Source: Siccibacter turicensis LMG 23730 (GTDB taxonomy: Bacteria; Pseudomonadota; Gammaproteobacteria; Enterobacterales; Enterobacteriaceae). Taken from it: a stretch of DNA of 64,000 nucleotides. Positions 1-8,242 of this stretch are shown here, piece after piece (position 1 is the stretch's first letter; the number at the start of each line of letters is the position of its first letter). Made by a program: the position numbers and the translations under genes. Location: the NCBI RefSeq assembly GCF_000463155.2, contig NZ_AWFZ01000028.1, positions 1-64,000 on the forward strand, in the 5' to 3' direction. The notes under the pieces are model-generated. The model did not search any database and had not been told where the DNA came from. It saw only the letters and a list, made by a program, of their open reading frames with translations.

Positions 1-407
1 CGATGCTGATATAACATGGGGTTGGCATAGTAATGCTCCTTGCTTGTGTATGAGTGAAAGAACTTCACCGGATACAAAGCAAGATGCGTGCCAGTTTTTA
101 TATAACTGAATTTAAAGGACTTTATTTTTAACGGGCGCGGCGGCAGGCCGGTTTTGCGCAAGATGTTGCGCGAACTGCGCATTTCGTTTGCAGACATTGC
201 GCAAAAAGTTTTTTATGCCAGAAACTGAGCAAGAAGTTGCGCAGAATGCGCAAAAATATCGTCTGGCGCATCAGCCCACCCGTTCAGACGGGCTAAAAAC
301 GTTAAACATTCCTGGAAATGCCAAACCGTGAAGCCGAAGGGTTGTATCAGGCACGGGTCTGGGCCAGACTGAAATTTCTGTTTCAGTTACCCGTAAGGAG
401 ATGATGA
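1..407. other. Intergenic region upstream of sra with repeated TGCGCA palindromes
   Basis: I see no convincing gene here. Bases 1-130 are AT-richer. Between about 154 and 253 the hexamer TGCGCA occurs five times (155, 176, 198, 238, 247), twice as the full palindrome TTGCGCAA (154-161 and 197-204). An AAGGAG ribosome-binding sequence at 395-400 serves the small gene that follows. The upstream neighbour lies outside the window. Confidence 0.5.
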
Positions 408-539
408 ATGCGTACGAATCGTCAGGCACGTCAGTTACTGAACCTGGAGCACTGGAACTCCAACAGCCGTAAAGCCAGCTCGCCGGACGGCAGCGGCAAG
501 CCCATTCGTAAAGGCAGCGGCCGCAAGAAAAAAGCGTAA
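408..539 (+). CDS. sra: Stationary-phase-induced ribosome-associated protein Sra (RpsV-like)
   Basis: A 43-residue, very basic protein that begins MRTNRQARQLLNLEH and ends in a Lys/Arg-rich tail (GRKKKA). The N-terminus matches the MKSNRQARHILGLDH pattern of E. coli Sra (45 aa), a small protein bound to 30S subunits in stationary phase. The middle differs from E. coli. The ATG at 408 was chosen over the ATG at 401 because only this frame gives the Sra sequence and it sits 7 nt after AAGGAG. A strong terminator follows directly, so it is a monocistronic unit. The role is transferred from the E. coli family. Confidence 0.85.
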   Translation: MRTNRQARQLLNLEHWNSNSRKASSPDGSGKPIRKGSGRKKKA

Positions 540-552
540 CGTAATGAAAGAA

Positions 553-577
553 AGCCCACTCCGGTGGGCTTTTTGTT
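553..577 (+). terminator. Rho-independent terminator of sra
   Basis: The stem AGCCCAC / GTGGGCT with a short loop is followed directly by a T run. It starts 14 bases after the sra stop codon. Confidence 0.85.
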
Positions 578-671
578 GTCTGCGCGTTCGCTCCCCCCCT
601 GCGTCTTTCCCCTTCCTTTCCTGTCATATGCACTATGGTTAGTGTTGATTTCACGATGACATGGAGCCGCT

Positions 672-1460
672 ATGAAACTCAGTCCACTTGTTCTGCTTGC
701 TACCGTTGCCCTTGCCGGGTGTCAGACCGGCCGTTCGCCGTCCAACGTTACCGCCCCCGGCGCGCCCACCACCACCAAAACGCAGGCGCTGGAAACCGGC
801 GCGACGGTGTTGCAGTCCCGCCCGCCGGTGGAGGCGATCAGCGCCTGGCTGGATGGTTTTCACTTCTATAACGGGGATCGCAACGGCCAGATGGAAGCGC
901 ATCATTACGTGACCATTCTGAATGAGGACGTGATGCAGGCGGTGATCTACGACGGAAATACCAAAGACGCCAAGCTGATGGGCGTTGAGTACATCATCAG
1001 CGAACGGCTGTTTAAGACCCTGCCGCCGGAGGAGAAAAAACTGTGGCACAGCCACCAGCATGAGGTGAAATCCGGCAGCCTGGTTGCGCCCGGTCTGCCA
1101 CAGGCCGCTGACCATGCGCTGATGGAGAAAGTGGTCAACACCTACGGTAAAACCTGGCATACCTGGCATACCGACCGGGACAAAACGCTGCCGCTCGGCA
1201 TCCCTGCCCTGATGATGGGCTTCACCGCCGACGGCCAGCTCGATCCGGCGCTGGTTGCCGAGCGCGATCGCCGGCTGGGTGTGGATACCAAAGCGATCCG
1301 CGCCGCACGCAGCGATATCGTCGCACGGCCGGTAGTGAAAGGCGCCGATGCCTGGCAGCAGGGTGACGTCATCCAGCTGCAGCGCGTGCAGGGCGGCGGC
1401 GAACATGCCCACGGTAAAACCGGGTTCTCCGCCGCCGAGCAGCGTACCGGTCAACAATAA
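672..1460 (+). CDS. DUF1264 (OBAP-like) lipoprotein
   Basis: This 262-residue protein begins with a lipoprotein signal peptide; the lipobox LAGC puts the modified cysteine at residue 17. A Thr/Pro-rich linker to about residue 40 precedes a DUF1264 domain. Diagnostic stretches are the histidine-containing QMEAHHYVTILNEDV and the block GVEYIISERLFKTLPPEEK followed by LWHSH. The family includes plant oil-body-associated proteins; the bacterial function is not known. The conserved histidines suggest a metal or ligand site, which is inference. It is expected in the envelope. The gene stands alone. Confidence 0.75.
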   Translation: MKLSPLVLLATVALAGCQTGRSPSNVTAPGAPTTTKTQALETGATVLQSRPPVEAISAWLDGFHFYNGDRNGQMEAHHYVTILNEDVMQAVIYDGNTKDAKLMGVEYIISERLFKTLPPEEKKLWHSHQHEVKSGSLVAPGLPQAADHALMEKVVNTYGKTWHTWHTDRDKTLPLGIPALMMGFTADGQLDPALVAERDRRLGVDTKAIRAARSDIVARPVVKGADAWQQGDVIQLQRVQGGGEHAHGKTGFSAAEQRTGQQ

Positions 1461-1586
1461 GCCTGGCCGTAACCGGTGACCCCATGGGCGGTTACACGCT
1501 ACTATCACGCTTTTGCCGTTGGGGTTGCGCGGCTCGGCTGGTTCGAGCGCAACCGGCCCCACGGCGTCCGTAAGGAAAGGAAAACA

Positions 1587-1964
1587 ATGAATCCCTGGTT
1601 TACTGAAGTCGTCGAGGCGCACGTCGCTATTGAAGCCTGGTTAGGTCGTGGAACGGGAAGCCTGGAGGCACTCATCGCGCGGTTCAGCTCGCAGTTCACG
1701 ATGATTACCCCCAACGGGGCGGCAATCGACTATGAGGCGCTCACCGCGCTGTTCACCACCCAGCGGGCGGCGCGCGACGGCCTGCGAATTGATATCGATA
1801 GCATGACGCTGATACAGGCGTGGGACGATGGCGCGGTGGTGCGCTACCGGGAGCGGCAGAGCATGCCGGGAAATGACGCCACGGCGCGCTGGTCCACCGC
1901 CGTGTTCAGGCTGGAAAATCAGCAGCCCCTCTGGCTGTCGCTGCACGAAACTCTGATCCCGTAA
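1587..1964 (+). CDS. Small SnoaL/NTF2-like protein (DUF4440-type), function unknown
   Basis: A 125-residue cytoplasmic protein without signal or membrane segments. The pattern of an N-terminal helix, FSSQFTMITPNG, and paired strands ending WSTAVFRL fits the NTF2-like/SnoaL fold that includes DUF4440 proteins. No catalytic residue can be assigned. The ATG at 1587 was chosen because GGAAAGG lies just upstream and the residues encoded in frame before it (from 1476) do not look like coding sequence. The fold assignment is inference; the function is unknown. Confidence 0.55.
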   Translation: MNPWFTEVVEAHVAIEAWLGRGTGSLEALIARFSSQFTMITPNGAAIDYEALTALFTTQRAARDGLRIDIDSMTLIQAWDDGAVVRYRERQSMPGNDATARWSTAVFRLENQQPLWLSLHETLIP

Positions 1965-2055
1965 GGCATCGAGTTGGCCACGACGTGGCTGATGCGAGGG
2001 TGAGGCTGTTTATTGGGGTGGCGGTAACCGCCTGAATCTTTCCGAGGTTCAACCT

Positions 2056-2088
2056 CTTAACCCGGCGTCAGCCGGGCTATTCTTTTGA
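2056..2088 (+). terminator. Probable terminator after the SnoaL-like gene
   Basis: The stem CCCGGC / GCCGGG with loop GTCA (2061-2076) is followed by CTATTCTTTT on the plus strand. It lies between the plus-strand gene ending at 1964 and the minus-strand gene ending at 2095. Confidence 0.6.
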
Positions 2089-2094
2089 ATCACG

Positions 2095-2547
2095 TTATCC
2101 CGCGCTATGCCTTAATTCGGCTACAGTCTCGCGCAAGTTTTCAAGACACGCCGCCGCGGCCGGCCCCGCCCTTTCTAGCGCAGGTTCGGCGTTCGCAAAA
2201 TAGTCATCAATCTGTGGCGGCGTAAAGCGAAGCATGCCGGGCAGGCTGCATATGAGCGATGTGCCAAAACGGTTTTTTAGCGCATCGGAACTCTGTTCGA
2301 GCGGTGCCGTGGCGTTAATGACGGAGACGGGATCCTTAATCAACGCCACGCTGAGCGCGATAGCCAGCGTTTCCGACTGGTCGTCATCAAGGGTAACGCC
2401 AATGCGGTTAATCGTGTCTGGCAATGCCCGGAGCGTCTCAATATTCGCGCGCTCAATCAGCCGAATATAAGCGTTCCATTCGTTCGATGCAGCTATACAC
2501 GATGCCGAAAAAAGCGAGAGGAGAATAAGCATGCACCGTACGATCAT
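2095..2547 (-). CDS. Probable periplasmic immunity protein of the Tlde1-like effector (Tldi1-type by position)
   Basis: This 150-residue protein has a Sec signal peptide (LILLSLFSASCIAAS) and a mature helical region with DDDQSETLAIALSVAL. SASC near residue 17 could also be a lipobox, so lipidation is possible. I do not recognise the family from sequence. Its start overlaps the stop of the L,D-transpeptidase-type effector by four bases (ATGA), the arrangement expected of an immunity gene for an effector that acts on periplasmic peptidoglycan. The role is inferred from context. Confidence 0.55.
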   Translation of the reverse strand: MIVRCMLILLSLFSASCIAASNEWNAYIRLIERANIETLRALPDTINRIGVTLDDDQSETLAIALSVALIKDPVSVINATAPLEQSSDALKNRFGTSLICSLPGMLRFTPPQIDDYFANAEPALERAGPAAAACLENLRETVAELRHSAG

Positions 2548-2906
2548 CTGATCACCTCCAGCGTATGATCTCCTGACAGGATGATTTTGGCGCGAACGGT
2601 AGGTTGCATGATGATGCAGCCCTCGGAAGCAAACCCCGGCAAGGCTGGTGGGACCTTTTCGCCATGAATACGAAAAGCTGAGCGCCCAAAGCTATCGCCA
2701 GCTATCTGTTTCAAAATAATGGTCATGGGTCCCTTTGAGCGTGAATGCCCGGTGATGTGATAAGTCCCGCGTGGTAAAGGTCCCATGCCCCTAACATGCT
2801 GCCGATCCGGGTTGTTTTTATTCGTCAGATTCCCCGAATAGCCTTTACCTATGAGCTTGTCGTCATGCCACAACTCGCCCGTACTTTGAGAGTATATCCA
2901 TGTCAT
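2544..2906 (-). CDS. Tlde1-like type VI secretion effector (DUF2778, L,D-transpeptidase/carboxypeptidase)
   Basis: A 120-residue protein starting MTWIYSQSTGELWH, typical of DUF2778/Tlde1 proteins. The catalytic signature is visible: IHG near residue 82 and SEGC with the nucleophilic cysteine near residue 97 (FRIHGEK...ASEGCIIM). Family knowledge: Salmonella Tlde1 is delivered by a T6SS into the periplasm of rival cells and cuts or exchanges residues on peptidoglycan tetrapeptides. The start at 2906 has AGGAGG 7 nt upstream and overlaps the hcp stop as ATGA. There is no signal peptide, as expected for secreted cargo. An in-frame start at 2930 is less likely. Confidence 0.8.
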   Translation of the reverse strand: MTWIYSQSTGELWHDDKLIGKGYSGNLTNKNNPDRQHVRGMGPLPRGTYHITGHSRSKGPMTIILKQIAGDSFGRSAFRIHGEKVPPALPGFASEGCIIMQPTVRAKIILSGDHTLEVIR

Positions 2907-3397
2907 AAACTGCCCTCCTGAGCTTTCCATAAATCACAGTGAACAAGGTTACCGTCGAGATATTTCCAGGTGATTTTTTCATAAGTTAATTCGAGCACTT
3001 CACCATGATCGTGATGCTCGTAATGCGGATCTTTAACGTCCTCCATGACAGGAACAATGCAGGTAATGCGGGCATTCTCGAGAAAAACACTAAAATATTC
3101 TTCTTCCTGACCAGCGTAATTTATTCGATAAAATTTAAGCTCGGCGGAAGAGAGGCATTTCCCTGAACTCACGAATTGATAGAGGTAGGGGCTGGAGGCG
3201 TCGAGCGACTTGGTGAGAATAAAGGGCGAATGTTCCGGCGTTGCCGTGACCCTGCCTGACAGGTTGTCTACGGGAAGTGAAACGCCATGAGCCAGCGCGG
3301 TAATCTCAATACTTCCCTCACGCTGGTGCACCTCGACGGAACCTTTGACCGGGTTTCCACCGTCATCCTTCAGCCATAAATAGACCGGTATAGCTAT
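2903..3397 (-). CDS. hcp: Hcp-family type VI secretion tube protein with ATA in the start position
   Basis: The 164-codon frame matches HcpA-type proteins along its length: IPVYLWLKDDGGNPVKGSV, then QREGSIEITALAHGV, HSPFILTKSLDASSPYLY and LTYEKITWKYLDGN. Hcp forms hexameric rings of the T6SS tube and carries small effectors. The usual ATG of MAIPVYLWLK is ATA here (3395-3397), 8 nt after AAGGAG. No ATG, GTG or TTG lies in frame just upstream. Internal starts (CTG near codon 9, GTG near codon 25) would remove the first strands. Either translation starts weakly at ATA or the copy is crippled. It is followed by the effector and immunity genes; no other T6SS genes are in the window. The segment looks AT-richer than its neighbours. 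Confidence 0.8.
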   Translation of the reverse strand: MAIPVYLWLKDDGGNPVKGSVEVHQREGSIEITALAHGVSLPVDNLSGRVTATPEHSPFILTKSLDASSPYLYQFVSSGKCLSSAELKFYRINYAGQEEEYFSVFLENARITCIVPVMEDVKDPHYEHHDHGEVLELTYEKITWKYLDGNLVHCDLWKAQEGSL

Positions 3398-3660
3398 AAA
3401 ACGAACTCCTTTTCCTGTTCAGAAGAGACAATTATGGCGGTCGGGTTCCTGGTGGGGGAAACGTCGTGTGGGGATTCGTTGACCTGGATTAACAGACCGC
3501 AACGTTTTCAGATTCTGGCTGTGATGCAAAGGGGCGCGCGCAACAGACCGCTTCTGAAGCCGCCTGAAACGCCTGCCTGCCGCACTGGAAAAGGCGGCGG
3601 CGCAATTTTTACGCAGCCGCCGCGCTCCTGGAGCAAAACCGCAGGACGGCCCCTCACCCC
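3398..3660. other. Intergenic, no gene recognised
   Basis: No credible coding sequence is visible between the hcp start region and the end of the diguanylate cyclase. The hcp ribosome-binding site (AAGGAG on the minus strand) lies at about 3406-3411. Confidence 0.4.
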
Positions 3661-5214
3661 TCACCCCTCCGCCAGCAGCGCCCGGTCTTTACCTGCGGTT
3701 TTGGCCTGGTAGAGCGCATTATCCGCGCCCTGTTTGAGCCGCAGACCATCCTGCTCCGTCACGCCCTGGGTCAGGGTGAAACACCCGGCGCTGATGGTGA
3801 CGATTTGTCGGGCGAGCTGGGTGGCGCTGTGGGGAATACGCAGCGCGCGCACGTTCTCTACCGCCTGATGTGCGAAAGCCAGCGCCGCTCCGGCATCGGT
3901 ATCCGGCAGGATCATCGCGAACTCCTCCCCGCCGTAGCGCGCAATCAGCGCCCCGTCCGGAATGGCGATGCGGTTTAGCGCTTCCCCGACCCGCCGCAGA
4001 CACTCATCCCCCGCCACGTGTCCGTAGGTGTCGTTGTAATTTTTAAAGAAATCGACGTCCACCATGATAAGCGACAGCGGGGTGCCGTTACGCTCGGCGT
4101 GCCTGAGCTGCGTGGTCAGGGTCAGCTCAAACTGACGGCGGTTGGCCAGCCCGGTCAGGCCGTCGACCAGCGCCATGGTTTGCAGGGTATGGTTGATGCT
4201 GGTGAGCTCATCCCGCAGGGTGGCAAGCTCCACCTGATTTTTCACGTTGAGCCGCACCTGGCGGAAGACGACGCCGCCGATGACCAGCACGCCGAAGGAA
4301 AACATAATGCTCAGCACAATCTCCGGCAGGCTGTCATGCAGCCAGTTCGACCACAGCGCCGGCTTATCGTATCCGGCGGCCACCACCAGCGGGTAGCGTT
4401 GCAGCCGGGCAAAGCCGAAGATACGGTCAACGTTGTCCACCGCCGAGGTCCAGGTCGCGCTGCCGTGATCCTTCTGGGTCAGCTCCCGGGTAAACAGCGG
4501 GCTTTGGGAGAGGTTGCGGTTGATCACCGAATCCGGGAACGGCCGGACATAAATCACCGTTCCGTCGAGGTTCATCATCGCCAGCAGGTCGCGCCCCTCC
4601 AGCTCAAAGTAGTTATAAAAGTGACGGAAATAGTCGATGGTGACGGTGGCGAGCAATACGCCGTTGAAGCCCCCGGCGGCATCGTTAAGGCGCAGCGACA
4701 CCGGGATAATCAGATCGTTGGTGGTCCGGCTGCGGATGACGTGGCCGATATGGATGCCGTTATGGCCGTTCTGGCGGTGGTAGCGAAAATATTCCCGGTC
4801 AGCATTATTGTTGCGTGACGGGGGATGGTCATACGAGGTGGCTTTCCAGTTCCCCTGGGCATCATAGATAAACAGCCCGTGAAGCTGGGGTAATTTGTCG
4901 CGCAGTTCTACCAGCAGCCGGTGATACTTCTCCGCGTCGATGGCGTTAGTGTCTTCGTTCGCCAGGGTGCGGCGGATGTCCGTCAGCGCCAGCTCAATTT
5001 GCAGAAAGGTATCTTCCGCCTGGCGGGCCTGCGAGATCGAGAGGTTAACCGCGTTGCGCTTGGTGTCCTCCACCGTGCGCTCCCAGGATCGGTCGAGCGT
5101 CCAGGCGCTGGTCAGGATGCCGGCAAACAGCAGCACCAGGATGAACAGCGCGATCGTCCGTCCCAGTGAGGAGTTCAGCGCCAGCGCGCCCGATATCTGT
5201 TTTGTGAGTGGCAA
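3661..5214 (-). CDS. Membrane diguanylate cyclase with periplasmic Cache-type sensor domain
   Basis: This 517-residue protein has a first membrane segment near residues 18-38 (TIALFILVLLFAGI), a long periplasmic region of dCache/PDC type (YDAQGNWKATSYDHPP, DREYFRYHRQNGH), a second membrane segment near 300 (IVLSIMFSFGVLVIGGVV) and a C-terminal GGDEF domain with active-site RYGGEEF. It should make c-di-GMP from two GTP in response to a small periplasmic ligand. An RxxD inhibitory site is not evident before GGEEF. The TTG at 5214 was chosen: GGGAGAG precedes it, and the earlier in-frame ATG would add a charged stretch ahead of the first membrane helix. A CRP-type site lies upstream at 5350-5371. 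Confidence 0.85.
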   Translation of the reverse strand: MPLTKQISGALALNSSLGRTIALFILVLLFAGILTSAWTLDRSWERTVEDTKRNAVNLSISQARQAEDTFLQIELALTDIRRTLANEDTNAIDAEKYHRLLVELRDKLPQLHGLFIYDAQGNWKATSYDHPPSRNNNADREYFRYHRQNGHNGIHIGHVIRSRTTNDLIIPVSLRLNDAAGGFNGVLLATVTIDYFRHFYNYFELEGRDLLAMMNLDGTVIYVRPFPDSVINRNLSQSPLFTRELTQKDHGSATWTSAVDNVDRIFGFARLQRYPLVVAAGYDKPALWSNWLHDSLPEIVLSIMFSFGVLVIGGVVFRQVRLNVKNQVELATLRDELTSINHTLQTMALVDGLTGLANRRQFELTLTTQLRHAERNGTPLSLIMVDVDFFKNYNDTYGHVAGDECLRRVGEALNRIAIPDGALIARYGGEEFAMILPDTDAGAALAFAHQAVENVRALRIPHSATQLARQIVTISAGCFTLTQGVTEQDGLRLKQGADNALYQAKTAGKDRALLAEG

Positions 5215-5349
5215 TACGATCTCTCCCGGATTCAGCCTGACATAAGCATAACAGAGGCTGGCGATGCGACAGCTTTCCTGCGTTCCGGCGCGATGCAGGC
5301 GGCGGCGATTCACCCTGTCTGACGGCTTTTTCCCCGTAAATTTAACGTC

Positions 5350-5371
5350 GAATGTGACAAATATCACATCT
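5350..5371. promoter_or_regulatory. CRP-type binding site in a divergent promoter region
   Basis: TGTGA (5353-5357), six bases, TCACA (5364-5368): a perfect core match to the CRP consensus. It lies between the divergent cyclase (start 5214) and dehydrogenase (start 5418). The sequence match is direct; which gene it controls is unknown. Confidence 0.65.
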
Positions 5372-5417
5372 GTGCCAGGCTTAAAGTCACCTGAAAACGA
5401 CGTTCAAGGAGCCTTAT

Positions 5418-6311
5418 ATGACGACGCAAGCGAACAAATCCATCGTCTCAGCCGACTACCCCACCCCGCCATTTGCCGAGCAACCGCAGCCTGCACCGGG
5501 TCTTGCCAGCAAGATGATCCCGGTTCCGGATCACGGTGAGAAGAGCTATCGCGGCAGCGGTCGTCTGACCGGGCGCAAAGCGCTGATCACCGGCGGCGAT
5601 TCAGGTATCGGACGTGCGGTGGCGATTGCCTATGCGCGTGAAGGCGCGGATGTCGCCATCAACTATCTGCCGGAAGAAGAGCCGGATGCCATCGAAGTGA
5701 TTCGCCTTATCGAAGCTGAAGGCCGTAAAGCGATTGCCATTCCGGGCGATATTCGCAGCGAAGCCTTCTGTCAGCAGCTGGTGAAAGAGGCCGTCGAAAA
5801 GCTGGGCGGGCTGGATATCCTGGTGAATAACGCCGGTCGCCAGCAGTTCAATGAATCGATCCGCACCCTGTCGACCGAAGATTTTGACGCGACGTTTAAA
5901 ACCAACGTCTACGCCATGTTCTGGATCACCAAAGCAGCGGTAGATCACCTGCCGCGCGGCGCTTCGATCATCAACACTTCGTCGGTGCAGGCCTACAACC
6001 CGAGCGATATCCTGCTGGATTACGCCCAGACCAAAGCCTCCATCGTGGCCTTTACCAAATCGCTGGCCAAACAGCTGGGTAAAGAGGGTATCCGCGTGAA
6101 CGCGATCGCCCCAGGCCCTTACTGGACGCCGCTTCAGTCCAGCGGTGGTCAGCCGCAGGAAAAAGTGATGCAGTTCGGGGCCAGCGCACCGCTGGGCCGT
6201 CCGGGTCAGCCGGTTGAGATTGCACCGCTCTACGTCACCATGGCCTCGCAGGAGAGCAGCTTCAGCTCCGGCCAGGTATGGTGCTCCGACGGCGGTACCG
6301 GCACGCTGTAA
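5418..6311 (+). CDS. Short-chain dehydrogenase/reductase, YghA-like
   Basis: This 297-residue protein has a roughly 50-residue N-terminal extension before the Rossmann fold, as in E. coli YghA and Bacillus YhxC-type SDRs (294 aa in E. coli). The cofactor motif is TGGDSGIG, followed by LVNNAG (usual NNAG), a catalytic Ser in NTSSVQAY, and YAQTKAS giving the YxxxK pair. Substrate unknown; an NAD(P)-dependent aldehyde or alcohol reductase is the family expectation. AAGGAG precedes the ATG. The divergent cyclase shares its upstream region and the CRP site. Confidence 0.85.
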   Translation: MTTQANKSIVSADYPTPPFAEQPQPAPGLASKMIPVPDHGEKSYRGSGRLTGRKALITGGDSGIGRAVAIAYAREGADVAINYLPEEEPDAIEVIRLIEAEGRKAIAIPGDIRSEAFCQQLVKEAVEKLGGLDILVNNAGRQQFNESIRTLSTEDFDATFKTNVYAMFWITKAAVDHLPRGASIINTSSVQAYNPSDILLDYAQTKASIVAFTKSLAKQLGKEGIRVNAIAPGPYWTPLQSSGGQPQEKVMQFGASAPLGRPGQPVEIAPLYVTMASQESSFSSGQVWCSDGGTGTL

Positions 6312-6331
6312 CGCACGCTTCGCATGAATCC

Positions 6332-6363
6332 ACGTGGCTACGTATTGTAGCCACGTTTTTTTT
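6332..6363 (+). terminator. Rho-independent terminator after the SDR gene
   Basis: A perfect 10-bp stem ACGTGGCTAC / GTAGCCACGT with a 5-nt loop is followed by eight T residues. Confidence 0.9.
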
Positions 6364-6387
6364 GGTGCCCGACAAAGACGACAACAC

Positions 6388-8217
6388 GTGAAAAATAAAA
6401 ACTATCACTCGCCCGTCAGGCAGGACGGGTTCGCCGGGCTGGGCGACTATGCTGCCATTGGGGAAGGACGATCGGTGGCGCTGATTGCGCCGGACGGTTC
6501 CATTGACTGGTGGTGCGCCCCGAACCTTGATTCCCCTCCGCTGTTTGACCGCATCCTCGACCCTGGCATTGGCGGCTACTTCCAGCTGGTGCCGGCGCTG
6601 CCGTATTGCGTTTCCCGTCAGTACCGCGAAGACAGCAACGTGCTGGAGACCCGCTTTGAGACGGAAACCGGGTCGGTGCTGATCACCGAGTCGCTGAACA
6701 GCACGCTTGCCGGCAGGCTGCCCTGGAGCGAACTGGCCCGCCGCATCGACGGTATTGAGGGCCACGTGACGCTGAACGTCAGCCTGCGTTTCGGTACCGC
6801 TGCCGAGACGCGCTCCCCGTGGATGGCGAACACCTTTAAGGGCGATGTGTTTCACATTGCCGATCTGATGGCGATGCTGCGCACCAGCAATGACATTGAG
6901 ATTACCCACTGCGACGATGAAAAAATTACCGCCCAGCTGATGACCTCGCCGGGGTCACGCTCGCTGGTCGCCCTGCTGGTTACCGAGAAAGAGCCGCTGG
7001 CGGTGCCGGATCTCTCTGCCATCGACGACCGCATCGAAACCAGCCACCTTGCCTGGTGCGACTGGACCCGCAGCCTCAGCTACCACGGTCTCTACGACAA
7101 ACACGTCAAACGATCCGCGCTGGCGCTGAAGTTTCTCTGGTACTCCCCGACCGGCGCGCTGGCGGCGGCGGCCACCACCTCGCTGCCGGAAGGCATTGGC
7201 GGGGAGAAAAACTACGACTACCGCTATGCCTGGGTGCGCGATGCCTGTCTGATCATCAAAGCGTTCGTGTTCCTCGGTGCGCTGGAGGACTGCAAAGCCG
7301 CCTTCTCCTGGCTGTCAAAAACCATTATTCGCCACGGGCCTGAGCTGCGCGCCTGCTATACGCTTGAGGGCGACGAGGTGCCGGCCGAGTACTATCCGCC
7401 GCTGCGCGGGTATCGGGATTCCCGCCCGGTGCGGGTGGGCAACAACGCCCGCAACCAGATCCAGCTCAGCATGTACGGCGACATGCTCGCCACCGCGCAG
7501 CTGTTTATTGAGGCGGGACACGTGCTGGATCTCGCCACCTCGCGCCTGCTTGGCGAACTGGCGAACTGCTGCGCCGACAGCTGGCGGCAGAAGGACTCCG
7601 GCATCTGGGAGTTACCGGACGAGCAGCACTATACCCACTCGAAGATGGCCTGCTGGCTGGCACTGGATCGCGCCGTGGCGATGGCGGAACAGAAGCACAT
7701 CGAACCGACCTGGGTCGGGCGCTGGCAGCGCGAGCGCGATCGGATCCGCGACTGGATCGAAACCCACTGTTGGTCGGAGAAAAAACAGGCCTACGTGTTT
7801 TACGTCGGGGACGACGAGCGGCTGGATGCCGCGCTGACGCTGGTGCACGACTACGGCAACAGCGTTAACCCTCAGCGCATGCTGGCTACCTATCGCGCCA
7901 TCAAAGCGGAGCTGGGACACGACACGCCGATGCTGTACCGCTACAGCGAGGTGGAAAAGGAAGAAAGCACCTTTGTCGCCTGCTCGTTCTGGCTGGTGGA
8001 AGCCCTCGCCGCGATGGGGGAAACCGACGAGGCCCAGGCGGCCATGACCGGGATCCTGGAGAGGATCTGCGACCGGGGCAATGTTGAAACCTTTAACGAG
8101 ATGTTTGATGTGCGTACCGACGAGTGGCGCGGCAACCTTCCTCAGGGGCTGAGCCATCTGGCGCTGATCTGCGCCGCGCAGGCGCTTTCGGAAAAATGCC
8201 GCGCCACACGCGACTGA
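6388..8217 (+). CDS. Glycoside hydrolase family 15 protein (glucoamylase/trehalase-like)
   Basis: The 609-residue protein has an N-terminal beta-sandwich region (GLGDYAAIGEGRSVALIAPDGSIDWWC) and a C-terminal (alpha/alpha)6 barrel with KNYDYRYAWVRDA, a GH15 substrate-site block, then DSGIWELPDEQHYTHSKMACW holding a candidate general acid. Bacterial GH15 proteins of this type hydrolyse trehalose or alpha-glucans; the substrate cannot be chosen here. There is no signal peptide. The GTG at 6388 was taken because the earlier in-frame ATG lies inside the preceding terminator; the ribosome-binding sequence is weak. A VOC gene follows after 25 bp, so the two may be co-transcribed. Confidence 0.8.
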   Translation: MKNKNYHSPVRQDGFAGLGDYAAIGEGRSVALIAPDGSIDWWCAPNLDSPPLFDRILDPGIGGYFQLVPALPYCVSRQYREDSNVLETRFETETGSVLITESLNSTLAGRLPWSELARRIDGIEGHVTLNVSLRFGTAAETRSPWMANTFKGDVFHIADLMAMLRTSNDIEITHCDDEKITAQLMTSPGSRSLVALLVTEKEPLAVPDLSAIDDRIETSHLAWCDWTRSLSYHGLYDKHVKRSALALKFLWYSPTGALAAAATTSLPEGIGGEKNYDYRYAWVRDACLIIKAFVFLGALEDCKAAFSWLSKTIIRHGPELRACYTLEGDEVPAEYYPPLRGYRDSRPVRVGNNARNQIQLSMYGDMLATAQLFIEAGHVLDLATSRLLGELANCCADSWRQKDSGIWELPDEQHYTHSKMACWLALDRAVAMAEQKHIEPTWVGRWQRERDRIRDWIETHCWSEKKQAYVFYVGDDERLDAALTLVHDYGNSVNPQRMLATYRAIKAELGHDTPMLYRYSEVEKEESTFVACSFWLVEALAAMGETDEAQAAMTGILERICDRGNVETFNEMFDVRTDEWRGNLPQGLSHLALICAAQALSEKCRATRD

Positions 8218-8242
8218 CGCACGCGTAGCTAAGGAGAAGACG

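Noticed and set aside
1476-1586. Longer N-terminus for the SnoaL-like gene
   Set aside because: The added 37 residues do not resemble coding sequence and the start at 1587 has a better ribosome-binding site.
4018-4818. 266-codon frame antisense to the diguanylate cyclase
   Set aside because: It is a shadow of the GGDEF gene with no domain of its own.
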